Assembly: GCA_920105805.1 (NCBI GenBank)
Contig: CAKKTI010000018.1
Coordinates: 1,870-65,869, forward strand
DNA: 64,000 bases
Reading direction: 5' to 3'
DNA from: Condylostoma magnum
Lineage: Eukaryota; Ciliophora; Heterotrichea; Heterotrichida; Condylostomatidae
This document shows, in pieces, positions 22,984 through 35,725 of this stretch. A program made the position numbers and the translations under genes. Below the pieces are notes generated by a model. It did no database searches. It worked only from the letters and a program-made list of their open reading frames with translations, and was not told where the DNA came from. Each line of letters begins with the position of its first letter. Positions within the stretch are counted from its first letter, which is position 1.

Positions 22984-23766
22984 ATGAGTAATATTTAATC
23001 AGAGTTCTATATAAAAGATTGCCCGGAGAAAATAGAGGTAGTGTAAATGATAATAAAACACGGAGGAGTTGTAACAAAAATTCCTTAGCAAGGTGTTATA
23101 CATTTAGCACCCTTGAACCCATAGACTGACTTAACTATGCTTAATTTTAAGCACTAATTATACTCCACAAAATATGTATTTGACTGTATACAAGAGCAAG
23201 AGGTTTTAGATATTAGTGGGTATTAAATGATTTAACAAAATGTATCGAAGAGAGTATAGAATAAAGGTAGGGCAGGAAGAAATAATTATACTTAAGAAGA
23301 AGACTAAAAAATGGTAGAATGAGTTTAACTGCATTAAGGCTGCTCTAGTAGTCTGGCTTACTGGGCTAATGCTATCAATATAGGAATAAATCTCAACCAC
23401 TCGGCAGAAAGCTTAAAGTATCACTATAATAAAGTTCTGAAGCCTAAATTATTAAGGTCAAATATGTAGTTTAATGTAGAAGTAAAACTACAGGAAAGCA
23501 AATCTGACCCAATTCAGTAATTTTTTAAAAAGAAGAATAAAATTAGGAAAAACGCATCATTTTTGGCTACAGAAAAGAAAGAAGAATTGCCCCCTTACTA
23601 AAGTCTTGTATAAAGGTACAATGCTTCAGAAGTAGTATAATAATTCGAAAGCCTGATGAAATACGTAACAAAATTCATTGATCCTGAAATATCCAAGCAA
23701 TCAGTATTAGATGCCTTGGATGAAAATAAAGGAAATGTAGAAGCAACTATAAAATCACTTAGGTAA
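22984..23766 (+). CDS. Rap1-like (TERF2IP-type) BRCT-Myb protein
   Basis: 260 residues. Residues about 7-85 read as a BRCT domain (FYIKDCPEKIEVVQMIIKHG with KYVFDCIQEQEVL near the end); residues 100-165 form a Myb/RAP1-type helical domain (RNNYTQEEDQKMVEWVQLHQ, SLAYWANAI, LKYHYNKVLKP); the C-terminus (FIDPEISKQSVLDALDENKG) resembles the small helical C-terminal domain. BRCT-Myb-C-terminal order is that of Rap1, a telomere/shelterin protein. The match is by eye and moderate. Ends in triple TAA. Divergent from a coiled-coil gene 45 bp away. Confidence 0.6.
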
Positions 23767-23772
23767 TAATAA

Positions 23773-24210
23773 TCAAAACTCTCTGAACTTTTTACACTTT
23801 CTATCTATTGTTTTAGCAAGTCTTCTTAAATTAAAGACATATGATGTAGATAAACTTCTAATTTCTATTCCTTTGGCCTCATTTAAAAAATCACTAAAGT
23901 TATTCATTTTAGTCCTGGACAATAATTCTTGTACAGTATTACTTTTTGCTTAATAATTATCTTATCTTAGCAATGCAGACCTTTATTGAATAGGCTTATT
24001 GAAGCTTTATGCATTAGTAATTTATTACTACAGTCTATTTGACTACTCCTTCTTTGCCTATAGTTAAACCTTTGGTTGTTCTTTAAAAAAATCACTTCTT
24101 ATTCGTTCCCACTTAAACTATTTAGGCGGCTTTATTTCTTTAATATTAGGAGAAAATAACTAGAATCTTCTTTCCAATCTTTCCTAATATTAGTTCACCT
24201 TTGACTCCAT
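23773..24210 (-). CDS. Hypothetical basic protein
   Basis: 145 residues, Lys/Arg/Gln-rich, helical (MESKVNQYQERLERRFQLFS start). No domain recognised. TGA 23775-23773 is the only stop before the sequence runs into the convergent Rap1-like gene, so it is another TGA-ended gene. Its start is 8 bp from the divergent Sec14 start. Confidence 0.6.
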
Positions 24211-24218
24211 TTGTAAAT

Positions 24219-25607
24219 ATGAATAGCTTAGAGGAAATTGAGTTATAAGTTAGAGAATTTTTAACAGGAGTGTTTTTATAACTTCCCTAAACTGAAATTT
24301 TGGTAGGGAGCGGGAAATCAGCATCTAGATTTGTTTACTTTAACTAAATATTGACTGATTTAGAGTAGAAAAAGTTGGAAAGATTGAAAAAGTTTCTATA
24401 AGATTCAAGGAAAAATAAAGAATTGACTTATCCGGACTGGGATGATGGGGAATTTGTCAAGTTTTTATATGGTGTAAGCTGAAAAACACGCAATAGTGCT
24501 AAAGCAGTACTTAGTTACATATAATGAAGGTAAGGACTGGTAGGAAGTGATTATAAGCTCCTGTTTAATACAGCAAGTGATCTAATTGTAATTTTTATAT
24601 AGAATAACGGCTTATTATACATATAAGGAAGAGATCACTATCTAAGGCCAATACTCGTAATGAGTCTAGAAAAATTCAATTTCAAGTAGATTTCAGTTGA
24701 ATAAGCTATACATTTGGTAGTATTTATACTAGAATTTGCTAAAAAGAATATGTAGGTACCGGGAATGATTGAAAATTGAATAGTTCTATGCGACATGGCT
24801 TAAAAAGCTCCTGATGACTTTGGAAAACTAAAAAAAGTCATAGACACTCTCTAAAATGGATACAGAGGAAAACTGTATAGAGCTTATGTTTTACGAGCTC
24901 CTAGAACATTTAATCTAGTTTGAAGATTTGCCAAGACTTTTCTTAATAAAGTAACTACTGAAAAGGTGAATGTTGCTAGGTAAATGACAAATGATTTATT
25001 TTGAACACATATAAACCGTTATTAAATTGAGCAAAAATATGGAGGATGAATGCCAAATCGAGTCAAATATTGGCCGCCTGAGCTAGATGAATAGAATCTT
25101 GCTGCTGAAAAGGACGAAGGAGTTATGTTCTAGAAGGTTATAGCTAATACGGAATAAGAAGAAATTGATTATGAGGAGATCTATGAATAATAGAGAAAAG
25201 AAAAGAGAGTGGAAAGAAGGGAAAGGAGGGAAAGAAGAGAAAGGAAGAAAAGAAAAGAAAGGAAAATGCTAAAAAAACAATTACTGTATGAATAAGAAGT
25301 TCTAAAATAAAAGGAATAAGAAGAGGAATAAGAAGAGGAAGAAGCTGAGTAAGAAATTGAAGTGGTATAGGAACCTATTTATGTAAAACAATCTAAAGTG
25401 CTATAGGAAACTGATTAAGATTAAGTTTAAACGATTGAGTAATAAACAAATCAGACTACAAATGGAGTCACACTAGATGAAATTTAAGATGAATTAACCA
25501 AAAGTTAGAAAAAAGCTGATAGGGAAATCAGAGATAGTTTAGTAGCATAATAGCAAGATCCTAAAAGTACAATTTGCTCATGCAATTCAGATTGCTCAAT
25601 ATTTTAG
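24219..25607 (+). CDS. Sec14/CRAL-TRIO lipid-transfer protein with charged coiled-coil tail
   Basis: 462 residues. The N-terminal CRAL-TRIO-N region and lipid-binding domain span about 35-265 (DGEFVKFLYGVSWKTRNSA, LRPILVMSLEKF, WIVLCDMAQKAP, RAPRTFNLVWRFAKTFL, KYGGWMPN), the order seen in Sec14 phosphatidylinositol-transfer proteins. The tail (300-440) is a purine-rich, Glu/Lys/Arg coiled coil (RERRERKKRKERK), ending with a CSCNSDC cluster. Trp residues use TGA several times. Ends at TAG 25605-25607, 4 bp before the convergent ankyrin gene. Confidence 0.85.
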
Positions 25608-25611
25608 CTTA

Positions 25612-26718
25612 TTAATTAACAATCATATTTAATAACTCCTTCTTTGAGTTTTCTGTGCAAAAACTTGTCTGCTGGTTGCTTATTTCACTCATGCTTTCAG
25701 CATCCCCATATAGTTAATAGAAAGCATCTGCAAATTTGAAGCTTTACTTTAAATTAGTAGTACTATTTCCAAAATTATCATTTCGAACTATTTGATTTGA
25801 TAGTTCTAGTTAAGACTTTTACACCTTTATACCTAATTACCTTAATCTACTCTATACTATCACTAAAATTTGTAATTTATTACATGATAAAATTGTTTCC
25901 TCATACCTATGAGTAATATCTACTTTGATTTCTTTTATCAAAAATTACATAAGAGGGAAAAAGTCTTCAAAAATAGCCCTTTTGCTCCAAACAGATACAA
26001 TATTAATAGCGTTCTCATCTCTTATGTTTCTTTCATGAAAATTGGCATTAGTTTTATAATAAAGTCATTTTACCAATTTCAAGTTATTTGTGCGTACAGC
26101 TATTAAAGCAGCATTTTCTCCAGTATAGGGATCCTTGTAATTTACTTATAATTCAGGAATACTTTCTTACTGTTATCTGAATAAATTTATAATAAGCTTT
26201 ACTAATTAAAAGTTCATAGAACTCACAGCTTCCAGTAACGGTGAACTATAAACTTAAGGAAAATTATTCATTCTAACAAGGGATGATAAGGACATTCTAG
26301 TGATATTAGAGCTCAATGATAAATTTTAGTTGTTTTCTTTGATTTATTTGTAAATAGGCAAATAGTATATAAACATTTCAGTGTAGCCCTTTTAGCAGAT
26401 TAGTGACATAGCTTAATATCCTTACGATTAAAATTGTTTCTCCATTTAAGCAACACTCATCCCATACTGATTTACTAGAAAATCGAATATGCATACTTTA
26501 TTAGTCAGTATTGCAAATCCTAAAGGATCAGTTTTAATCGAATTGTATTGTATTAAAGCTTGGGATAGTTCACAAGGCTTGAAGATTTTATGTTATTTCT
26601 AATTTTTTTCTTTTAGCTTATTTACAAAGAAGTTTAAATTGCCAGATTAAATAGCCTTGAATATTTCTTGATTCCCTTATAGTACCTAAGAACTAATTTG
26701 GCTAGTATAACAACCCAT
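25612..26718 (-). CDS. Ankyrin-repeat protein with N-terminal acylation signal
   Basis: 368 residues. Starts MGCYTSQ, a Gly2/Cys3 dual acylation signal. Ankyrin-like units are seen between about 60 and 270 (TDPLGFAILTNKVCIFDFLV, GENAALIAVRTNNLKLVKWL, DENAINIVSV), degenerate in places. The C-terminus is Ser/Asn-rich. Likely a membrane-tethered scaffold. Ends in tandem TAA-TAA. Start is 16 bp from the divergent DYRK start. Confidence 0.7.
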
Positions 26719-26734
26719 TATATTTATTTTAAAT

Positions 26735-28246
26735 ATGAGATAATCTAGAAGCACAAGCAAGAGAATAATACGGCGTATTGTTAGATCTAAAAGTAGAGAA
26801 TAAAAATTGCTATAAACTTCTGGGAGATATTAAGAAGATTAAACTCCAAGAAGTACATTTTCCTGCAGAAATTTAAGTTTTACTTAGAATCTTCAAATGA
26901 TTTCAGAATAATAGACTAGTGCATCAAGCTCTTAAAGCACTGTTGATAATACACCAATTTTTTGCGATATAATTAAAAAGAAAAATTTGAAAAATTTGAA
27001 AGATAAAAGAATAGCAAATAGGCCTTCATTTAGACTTATTAAAAGAACTAGAATTAGTAATTATCAAAGTACTGAAAATTCACAGATCGAGTTTCCTTTA
27101 AGGGGAAGATAAGTGCTTTATCGGTATTAGAATGATTTATCAATGTATGAATAGGCGGAAATTTTAGAGTATGAAATGGTGTATTATATAGGTAAACTTG
27201 AGAGTAAAATTAAAAGCTACAATTTTACAGATAGTAATGGTTACTATATCACTAACATGAATGATTAAATCAGATATAGATACTAAATACTGGATCTACT
27301 GGGGCAGGGAAGCTTTGGAAACGCATTACGTTGCCTAGATCACAAATATAACAAATACGTAGCCATAAAAATAATGAAAAGAATTTAAACTACTACTAAA
27401 GACATAGAAATAACAGCTCTTACATTGCTAAAGGAGAATGACCCCAATGACAATTACCCAGTAGCAAAAATGATAAAACACTTTAAATTCCGAGGACATC
27501 AATGCATTGTGTTTGAATTACTCAGCATAAATCTCTATTCCCAATTAAAAAATCAGCCTTAAAGAGCATTTGACCTAGACACCATTAGACAATTTGCAAG
27601 ACAAATACTAGAAGGCTTAAAATTCATCCACTAGACAAAAATAATTCACTGCGACTTAAAACCAGAAAACATTCTTTTAAAACATCAAACGACGCAGTAA
27701 TTAAAGATAATCGATTTTGGTACAAGTTGTCTAGAAGATCAATGCAATTTCACTTATGTCTAAAGCAGATATTACAGAGCTCCTGAGGTTATACTAGGCT
27801 GCTCTTTTAGCTACCCTGTAGATATTTGATCCCTAGGCATACTACTAACTGAGCTTTATACAGGATATCCTATCTTCAGAGGAGAGGACGAATATGACTA
27901 GCTTTTGCAGATTATATCAACTATAGGGGAGCCCCCGTTTATTATGCTAAGAAGTGCTAAAAGGGCCCATCACTACTTTCAAAAGGGAAATTTAATAGTA
28001 AGGCCTAATTCAAAAGGAGAAATGTATATGCCAAACTCACGTCCTTTTGAGTCTTTGTTTCCATAAGAAACAGATGCTAATTTCCTACAGTTTATAAAAA
28101 GCTGTTTGAAATGACGTCCAATGACTAGAATTAGCCCTGAGGAAGGTTTAATGCATGATTTTATTACAGGAGAAGAAGAGACACCAGTTGCCCGTCGGCG
28201 AAGAGAGCGGAGAGCTAGAAAAGCTGAATTAGCTAAAATTAAATAA
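26735..28246 (+). CDS. DYRK-family dual-specificity kinase (DYRK2 class)
   Basis: 503 residues. N-terminal basic disordered part, then the NAPA-like/DH-box region (YEQAEILEYEMVYYIG) that marks the DYRK2 class, and a full kinase domain from about 185: GQGSFGNALR P-loop, AIKIMK, HCDLKPENIL, DFGTSC, TYVQSRYYRAPEVILG activation segment with the autophosphorylated Tyr, and VDIWSLG. The Trp of VDIW is TGA and the Gln of IHQTKIIH is TAG. Ends at TAA 28244-28246; no TGA follows in frame for about 60 codons, which shows TAA acting as stop. Confidence 0.93.
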
Positions 28247-28299
28247 ATGATTTTATGTAATAATATTAGTAGCCTTTTATCCGTTGAATTTTTCATCGT

Positions 28300-29268
28300 T
28301 TATAGTAACTTTTATAGGAAAAATAGATATTTTCAGCCGATTTACTATACTTTCAACTTTTCTTATTAGTATCTTTAGCAATAGTCTAACTTTTCCCATA
28401 GTTTAATCATACACACATTCAATTATCATAATTATAAATGTAATTTGTTCAATTCCTCTTGGATTGAGGGCTAGCCTCCCTAGTGAATTGTTGTAGACTT
28501 ATCTTATACAAATACCTATATACAAGCTCCTGGCAAATGTTTATTAATAGTTAGTAGTAAATTAACTGTCTCTGCACCTAAAGAAAGTACACTCAATAGA
28601 TGTCCTATATAACTTAACTAGTCCAAATTTTATAAGTAAATTATTTGTACTTTTACAGCTTATTTCTAATAAGTGCTTTTAATTGTCTTATAACATTGAT
28701 AAAATGCATATGTTTATCTGATGACTATTAATTGTTTGAGTAAGTAGATCAAGCTTGATAGGTTTATATGTCCTCTACATTTTCCTTGGTATGCGTGTAA
28801 TAAGGTTTTAAGTTTAAGCAAAAAGCGAGTAATTTTAAAGGTTTGAATTAGATTTTATTTCATAAATGCTTTTAGGATATTTGATCTTAATTCTTTAAAG
28901 CCTCCAAACTTTACATTCAACTATTATATACTAGTAATAGTTCTAAAATTAACTTTTGAATTATCTATATAACATAAAACCGTAATAAAATGTGCTTAAG
29001 GTTCAAAATATAGCTTGAAGGTATAGATTAACTCTTTAATTAGATTTAGCTATACATAAATCAATAGATTTTGCTATACAAAATAATCAATTAGGTCTAG
29101 ATTTACTTGAACAAAAAGATTAGAAAATTTAGTTTTGGTATTGATAAAATAGTAAAGTATATCATACTCAGTAGCAAGATATGTAGAGAATCTTGAATGT
29201 AATATACTAAAAACACTAAAAAAATACTTTCGCATAATTATTTAGACTAGATGTTCTATATCTCACAT
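28300..29268 (-). CDS. Hypothetical protein (low confidence)
   Basis: An open frame of 322 codons (start 29268, or 29235) with helical, Leu/Lys/Phe-rich content (FGGFKELRSNILKAFMKQ, KITRFLLKLKTLLHAYQG) and a TAA at 28302-28300. With this code most frames are open, so frame length is weak evidence; composition and placement, convergent to DYRK and divergent from FARAT, support it. The region is more AT-rich than its neighbours. No family recognised. Confidence 0.4.
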
Positions 29269-29467
29269 TATTATAAATCTTTTAACCTATAAGCATCAAA
29301 GGAATCAAACATCCACAAAATTATAGTTATATCATTAAGCTAGCATATTAAACCGGCTATTCAAGTAGCAAACGTTGTGAATATTAAAAGATATGCAATA
29401 GTTATGGGTAATAATTCCCCATTTTCATCTAAAAGGGAAAAACGAAAAGTTTACCTTTATAATAATA

Positions 29468-32400
29468 ATGGCTTAGAAATTCTACGAGGATCAGGTCCTA
29501 TTTATAACAGGTTCAAGCGGGAACGTTGGGAGAGTATTCCTGGAAAAAATCCTATTCTCTTTAGATAATATCAACTATGCATATATATTGATTCGGAAGG
29601 GCAACTATAATTCTGCATATGAAAGACTTCATCAAGAAATTCTTAGAACTGATTGCTTTGAAAGAATCAAGCAAAAACATGAAAATTTTCAATAATTCAT
29701 AGACTCAAAGATTATTCCCATAGAAGGAGACATCACTCAAGAGTTGCTAGGAATTGACTCAGAAACATATAGAGAAATAAGTTAAAATACAACTCTTATC
29801 TTTAATATAGCAGCTAGCACAAAATATACTGAACCCCTTAACATAGCAACTAGAAATAACGTGACAGGCCCAATCAATGTACTATAACTAGCTAAAAACT
29901 GTCCCAATGTAAAATGCCTTGTCCACACATCAACAGCTTATGCTTTAGTACATTTAAATGGCTAAATTGAGGAAGAAGTGTACCCGACGCCAACAGACCC
30001 TGAATAGCTATACGAACAAATTCTAAATTTAAAAAATGAGTAAGAAATGTAGGCATGCTAGGACTTAATAACAAAGACATGGCCTAATACTTATACCTTC
30101 TCTAAATTTTTGACAGAGAATTTGTTAAAGAATAAAGCAGAAGATCTTTCAGTGATATTCTGTAGACTCCCTTCGGTTGGTGCAAGTTGGAAAGAACCAT
30201 ATCCAGGCTGGGTAGACACAATTACAGCTACAGCTGCCTGGATATACAGCTCAGCCACCGGGTACAGCGCACTAGGCCAGTTCACAGGGGCAAGAGGAGA
30301 AACAGTACCTGTTGATATTTGTTGCAATGCTATACTAGCCAGTCCTTACTTCTATAGCACAAAAAGAGGGGTGACAGTGCTTAACATTGTATAATCTGAT
30401 AGGAATAAAACTTCCTTTGAGTTTCCTATTCTATATGGAATCGATTATTTCAGATAGATGAAAGGAAACAAAGTGTATAAAGGCCCAGTCAATGTGGAGG
30501 TAGTTGATAACGATCAAGACTTTTATAGATAGATTTTGATTAAAAACAAGCTTCCTAAATAAGTATATGATAGACTAGGAAAGTTTATCGGGTCAGATAA
30601 GATGATATAAAAAGGAAAGTTTTATTAGAAGAGAGCTATAAGAGAATTAAATCTAAGAAAATCATTTTTAGAAATCACTAACATTGAAAGACATTACATG
30701 ACTAGAAATGTTTAGCTAATGCTTAAAAAATTAACACCCTAGGACAAAGCTGTATTTAGTTTTGATATTATGGATGTTCCTATCATTGACTACTGCTTGC
30801 TATTTGGATACGGTATTAATAGATGGATTATTAAAGGAGAAAATCTTGATGTACCAATTGATCTATCAGGTCATGACTTAAACACTAAAATAACAATGCC
30901 ATACCTGAGAAGACAGTATTAAGAGTATCTTGGAACTAAAAATAGAGTGATTCCCTTAAGGAAACAAGAGATCTTAGATAGTTTGTTCTAAATTTCTAAG
31001 ACTAATAGAGAGCAATTCAAGATTTCAATGTCAAACTCAATAGAATCGGAGAATGATTATGAAAACTCCTAAAAGATAAGATAAATGACTTTGTAGATTG
31101 CTGAATAGCTCTTGAACTCTTCATCAATGCTATAGTAAAAGTCATGGCAAGCTATACTTGAATAAGTTCAAAGAAGAATGTTCGGAAGATTTGTAATTGA
31201 CATAAATAGACTCAAGAAAATCACCAAGTATCAATCAAAATATGCAGGTCCTCTTGCTCTTATTACTCCTTATAGAAGCAAATTGGACTTCTTAATTATT
31301 CAGCATGTCTTTTACAAGCTTGGACTCCAATAGCCCTATTCAACTACATTTGATCTTGATAAGGATTTCTAAGGAGTATCTAGCTTTATAAAGGGAAACT
31401 TAATCAATATATAAGAAGATCCCCTGAATGAAGGCTTATAAAAGGCAATGATAGAAGACTTCATACAAGCTTTGATTCTACAAAGATAAATAGTACACAT
31501 CACTATTGAAAGTAAAAAGAATAACCTAGGAAACATTAATTACTCTGATAATGCTTTCTTAAAGTGCTGCACAAAACTATTTTATAATAAAACAATCACC
31601 AATATGACTTTCATTCCAATTGCTGTAGTATACGATAAGATCCTTGATAATAACATAAGCTAGCCTTAATAAATGTTTAGGTATCTTGGAAACCTTCATC
31701 TACATATGGGTAAAAAGGTGTAAATTAGTTAAATAGTCTTTAATTCTTCACTATTCTCAAATGTGATAGACTTTAACCTTAACTAAGCCATTATAAATTC
31801 TCTTTACAGGGCCTAGGTAACAACTCCAATTCAACTAATTTCATCGCTGATGCTTTCCTCAAAAACTGGAATTTCTTTTAATTAGCTCGTAGAGCTGATA
31901 TAGTGGAATTCAGAACTACTACAGGAGAAACTTTATAAAATAGGAGAGCTAGAAGCTTGTAATATCCCGAAAGTTTTAGCTAGTAATCTTGAGCTTCTCT
32001 CTGATGTTCTTAATATTATAAACTAAGACTTTGTGGAAATATCCAAAAATAATCTTTAAGCTAAGCAATTCCTCTATTACAACTAAGAACAAATTCAGCA
32101 CGCTTTTAAGGAAGAATCTTTGATATGTTTAATCGTGAAGAACAAATAACCAAGTGCTGAATAACTATAATAAGAGTATTTTAAGCTATTAAGAATTTTT
32201 AATGCTTTGTATTAGATGAATCACCCAAAAGATGAAGTAGAACTTTTCAATTCTGCATTGGCTAGATTATAAGCATAAAATATTGTCTCTTAAGATAAAA
32301 AGATGCTTACTATAAATCTATAGAAGTTATTTTTGAGTAACTATCTGACCTAATTTGCTTAAAACAACATTGATAATATCCACACGATACTTCATTTTAC

Positions 32401-32881
32401 TGAGAACTTATTTTCACTTCCTAAAAGTGTGATACCTTCTAGTGTTTCTACCATGATTTAAACCAATCTAGGCCTTCAATATTCTTATATAACTTTAGAG
32501 AGAATAGAATATGTTTACTCATTCCTTGAATTAGCATCACTAATAGAATCATATTAGGAGAATGACTAAGAACTTTTAAGAATCGCAAATGAAGAAGATT
32601 TTCGATTATTTTAGAGAATTATGAGTAGTTATGCAAGTACAGCCATAAAACAGGTAATCGAATCATAAAAAAAGGTTCCAAAAGAAAAGCTTTAGTTAGT
32701 AATTTAGATTTGAAGTTTTATTAATCTCAGATAAAGTAATCTTAATGCATATGATAGTTTTTTATTAACAAAGAAAGATAATAACTACTAAGTAATGAGA
32801 TGCAGATAACCTAAAACTGTTTTTATAAAGAAAATGAATGAAGTATTCCACCGTTCTATCAATTTATCTATATCACTTTAA
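29468..32881 (+). CDS. FARAT-type fatty acyl-CoA reductase / glycerophosphate (DHAP) acyltransferase fusion
   Basis: 1137 residues. Residues 1-480 are a fatty acyl-CoA reductase: TGSSGNVGRVFLEKIL NADPH motif at 14-20, HTSTAYA, YTFSK active site and the C-terminal sterile domain. Residues about 560-800 form a glycerolphosphate-type acyltransferase domain (LITPYRSKLDF, FIKGN, ITIESKK, IPIAVVYD). The same fusion is known from Tetrahymena as TtFARAT, which supplies both ether-lipid precursors (fatty alcohol and acyl-DHAP). The acyltransferase HX4D His is Tyr here and the downstream EGxR motif is altered. End taken at TAA 32879-32881. Confidence 0.88.
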
Positions 32882-32961
32882 ATCCCTATGTATACTTGTT
32901 GGCTATAAATTACTATCAATTTAAGAAATTAATACATTACATTTTACTAATTACTACTAAT

Positions 32962-34926
32962 TTATTCATACATAATATTTATTGTTGGATTTTCTAGATC
33001 CGATACATTTACATCATTTTCTACTGCACGAGACATTCTGGTAAAAGAATTCATAGGACTTCTAGGCCTCTCTAAATTATGAATAGGTGTAGAATCAGGT
33101 ACAAGGTGAGGATTAAGCTCTACACCATATTATTCTCTTTCAAAAGAATGCTTTAAATTGTGATAAGCTAAAGTTAAGTAGTCTATTTTCTCAATAATTC
33201 TAGTTAAATACTTATCATCTATGTTTCTAGACTAGTTTGATAAGGCAGACTATTCCTACTATTTACTATAATCCTTTTTTAGCAAAGATTAATCATAGTC
33301 AAACTCCATATCAGATTGAATGATTAAATCTTACCAGTCTTTAGGAAATTCATTTCTCAGCATCTTTATATATTTTCTATTCATTATCAATAATTAACAA
33401 TCACTTCCAGCCCTTGCAGTTAAATACCTATTAATTTATTTACAGACTTCAATATTACCGAAATGATCTCCTTTGTATTTGATTTTAAATATCTTTTTAC
33501 TCTTATCCTTTTGAAATACTACTTTCCCTATAATTATGAAATACATCTCATTATAATTCTCATTAGCCCTATATATAACTTCTCCTTTGGCTACAAAACT
33601 AGTATAAAGAAATGGAACTATAGTAGATATGAAAACATTATCCTTTTTCTTGAAAAACTTTAGAAATTTAGCAGCTCCCTGATGCATTGCAATTGCTATT
33701 TCATATCTCAGATTCTTAGGCAATTCTTATATCAAATTTAATTTGTCAGTGGAAGTAAAACTTGATTTCTCAGTTTAACTTTTAAGGTAAAATCTTAATT
33801 TAAATCTTAATTTAGAACTTAAATTATTCTCGTCAGAAAATTCATCTATAATAGAAATCCTCTTAGTCGAAATATGCTCTTTTGTGTCAACATTCCTTAG
33901 CATCTGCGTCAAAGAACTAATAGTAAAGGAGAAAAAGATCATCCCAAAAATCATTCACATCATAGCGATTACTCTTTCAAGGACTGTAAATCCTGATATG
34001 TCTCCGTATCCAACTGTCGAAAGTGTAGTTATTGCTCAGTAGAAACTTGTTATGTACAAAGTTGGAACATCTTCATCTTGTAAATTAGTTCTAACTACCC
34101 ATGTATCTGGACTAAATTACTCAATTCTAGCAGAAAAGTACCAAAAGCAACTAACTATATGAATGAAGAGAAGTATTGAAATCATAGAAGCAATAAGTCT
34201 CATTTCTGTATGTTTTATGCTAAAAAAATCTTAAAGATTATCCAAAACCTTACTGTTTTTATAATGTTTTATCATTTTTATTACTCTAGAAATTCTTAAT
34301 AACTTGTACAGTCTTGGTAGTCTTATAAGTCTTATCAGGCTATTGTAATCCCCAGATGAGTCATCGCTATTACTGTCTATTAGTCCAAAAGGAATACAAG
34401 CCATTATGTCAATTATCAATCAGCCTTTTAAATATCTTGTAAAAATTTTCTTACGAGATACTACTAACACTCCATTAGCACCTAAGAAAGATGTGTTCAA
34501 ATTTATCAAAACATCAATAAGGAAAAGGCAATCAATTGAGAAATCTATTGTAAACCAGGTATCCCATAATTCTATATCTATAAAAGCCATCGTAAAGGTC
34601 ATTACTGTCGCTGTATATAGTAGTAAAATTGCTATAAGAATATTCCAGATGTATAGGAATTTACCTTCTGGGTTGAAAAGGAAACTATAGGCTAATTTTT
34701 AAGCGAAATCAGTTGTAGTGAAACGTCTTTGAAGATTGGATTTTCTAGTAGGTAGCTCTGTGTTTTATATGTTTTATGAAGCTAAATTTTGCTTTTTCAT
34801 CGTATTCTTGCCTATATTTTAGCTAAAATTTTGCTATTCATTATTATTTCGAGAAGTTAATGGCATATCACTGTCATATATTTTGAAATCTGATTCTAAA
34901 GGAATAATTTTCCGCATTTTTCCCAT
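32962..34926 (-). CDS. Cyclic-nucleotide-gated-type / EAG-like K+ channel
   Basis: 654 residues. Six membrane segments: S1 near 80, a voltage-sensor S4 (RLIRLPRLYKLLRISRVIK) at about 195-215, the pore TTLSTVGYGDISGFT with selectivity filter near 303-308, S6 and C-linker, and a CNBD-like region at about 400-510. Start MGKMRKIIPLESDF in frame. TVGYGD indicates K+ selectivity. The CNBD may or may not bind ligand. Ends at TAA 32964-32962, 80 bp from the FARAT end. Confidence 0.88.
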
Positions 34927-35113
34927 GTATTCAATTTTATAAGAAATAAAAACCTTTTAAATTTGAATTCAATATAATAAATTCATACCACTACTTCAGA
35001 TATAAGTTCTGATCCCTACTGTAATAGTAGAATATAATAATCTAATATTGTATTAAAAAAGTTCAGTTCAAAGATACGAAAAATTTTAAAACAGTACAAA
35101 ATTATCAAATACA

Positions 35114-35725
35114 TCACTCATTTAAACTTTCCTCTATATTCCTCTCGTCCATAATTTGTAAAGCTGACTCAACTAGCTTCTTTTGCCCTAACTTTTTATT
35201 CCCTTGATACTTCTTAGCTCTTTTAATTAGGGTGTTCCACCTGTTCTTTACTGAATTTTCTGTTCTTCCGGTGAGCATCTTTGAGATCATGCTTCACTTG
35301 CTTCCTCTTTCGAGATATTGGACTAGAATGATTCTATCCTCTTCTTTTGACCAATCTCCTTCTGAGTAAAACTTACTGCGCAATTCCGGGTTTATATAAT
35401 TACACCAATGCTCCCTACAGTTCTTCCCAAGACGTATTTCCATGCCATTGTGCATTCGATTATTTATTTCCCGAGCTATTCGAGACCAGTACTTCGTGCC
35501 ATAGACCATGACATGCCTTCATAGCATTTATTCCTCCTCTTATTGCCATTTAACGCCTCTCGTGAACTTCTTTTTGGATTGCTTGGGCTCCTAAGAGGAC
35601 TCCTCACCTTCGAATTTCATCACCGGTACCTATGCTAGAAAATTCGGAGGAGTTGGGCAGCTAATTGTATTCATGGAAGCAATCATCTCGAGCAGGGTCG
35701 GATGAACTGGCAGCTTTCCGTTCAT
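35114..35725 (-). CDS. R2R3-Myb-like transcription factor
   Basis: 203 residues. Residues about 55-165 carry two Myb repeats with regularly spaced Trp (KWQQEEEQMLWRHV, YWSRIAREI, EHWCNYINPEL; DWSKEEDRIILVQYLERGSK, WSMISKMLTGRTENSVKNRW). This is a nuclear DNA-binding pattern. Trp in several of these positions is TGA, for instance MLW and GSKW. Ends at TGA 35116-35114. It lies upstream on the same strand as the K+ channel. Confidence 0.9.

Noticed and set aside
25180-25350. Purine-rich simple repeat
   Set aside because: It is the coding sequence of the charged coiled-coil tail of the Sec14 protein, not a repeat element.
29377-29568. Short forward frame over the FARAT start
   Set aside because: The FAR NADPH motif and the rest of the 1137-residue protein lie in another frame from ATG 29468.
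30091-30327. Reverse-strand frame opposite the FAR domain
   Set aside because: Antisense shadow of a conserved domain.
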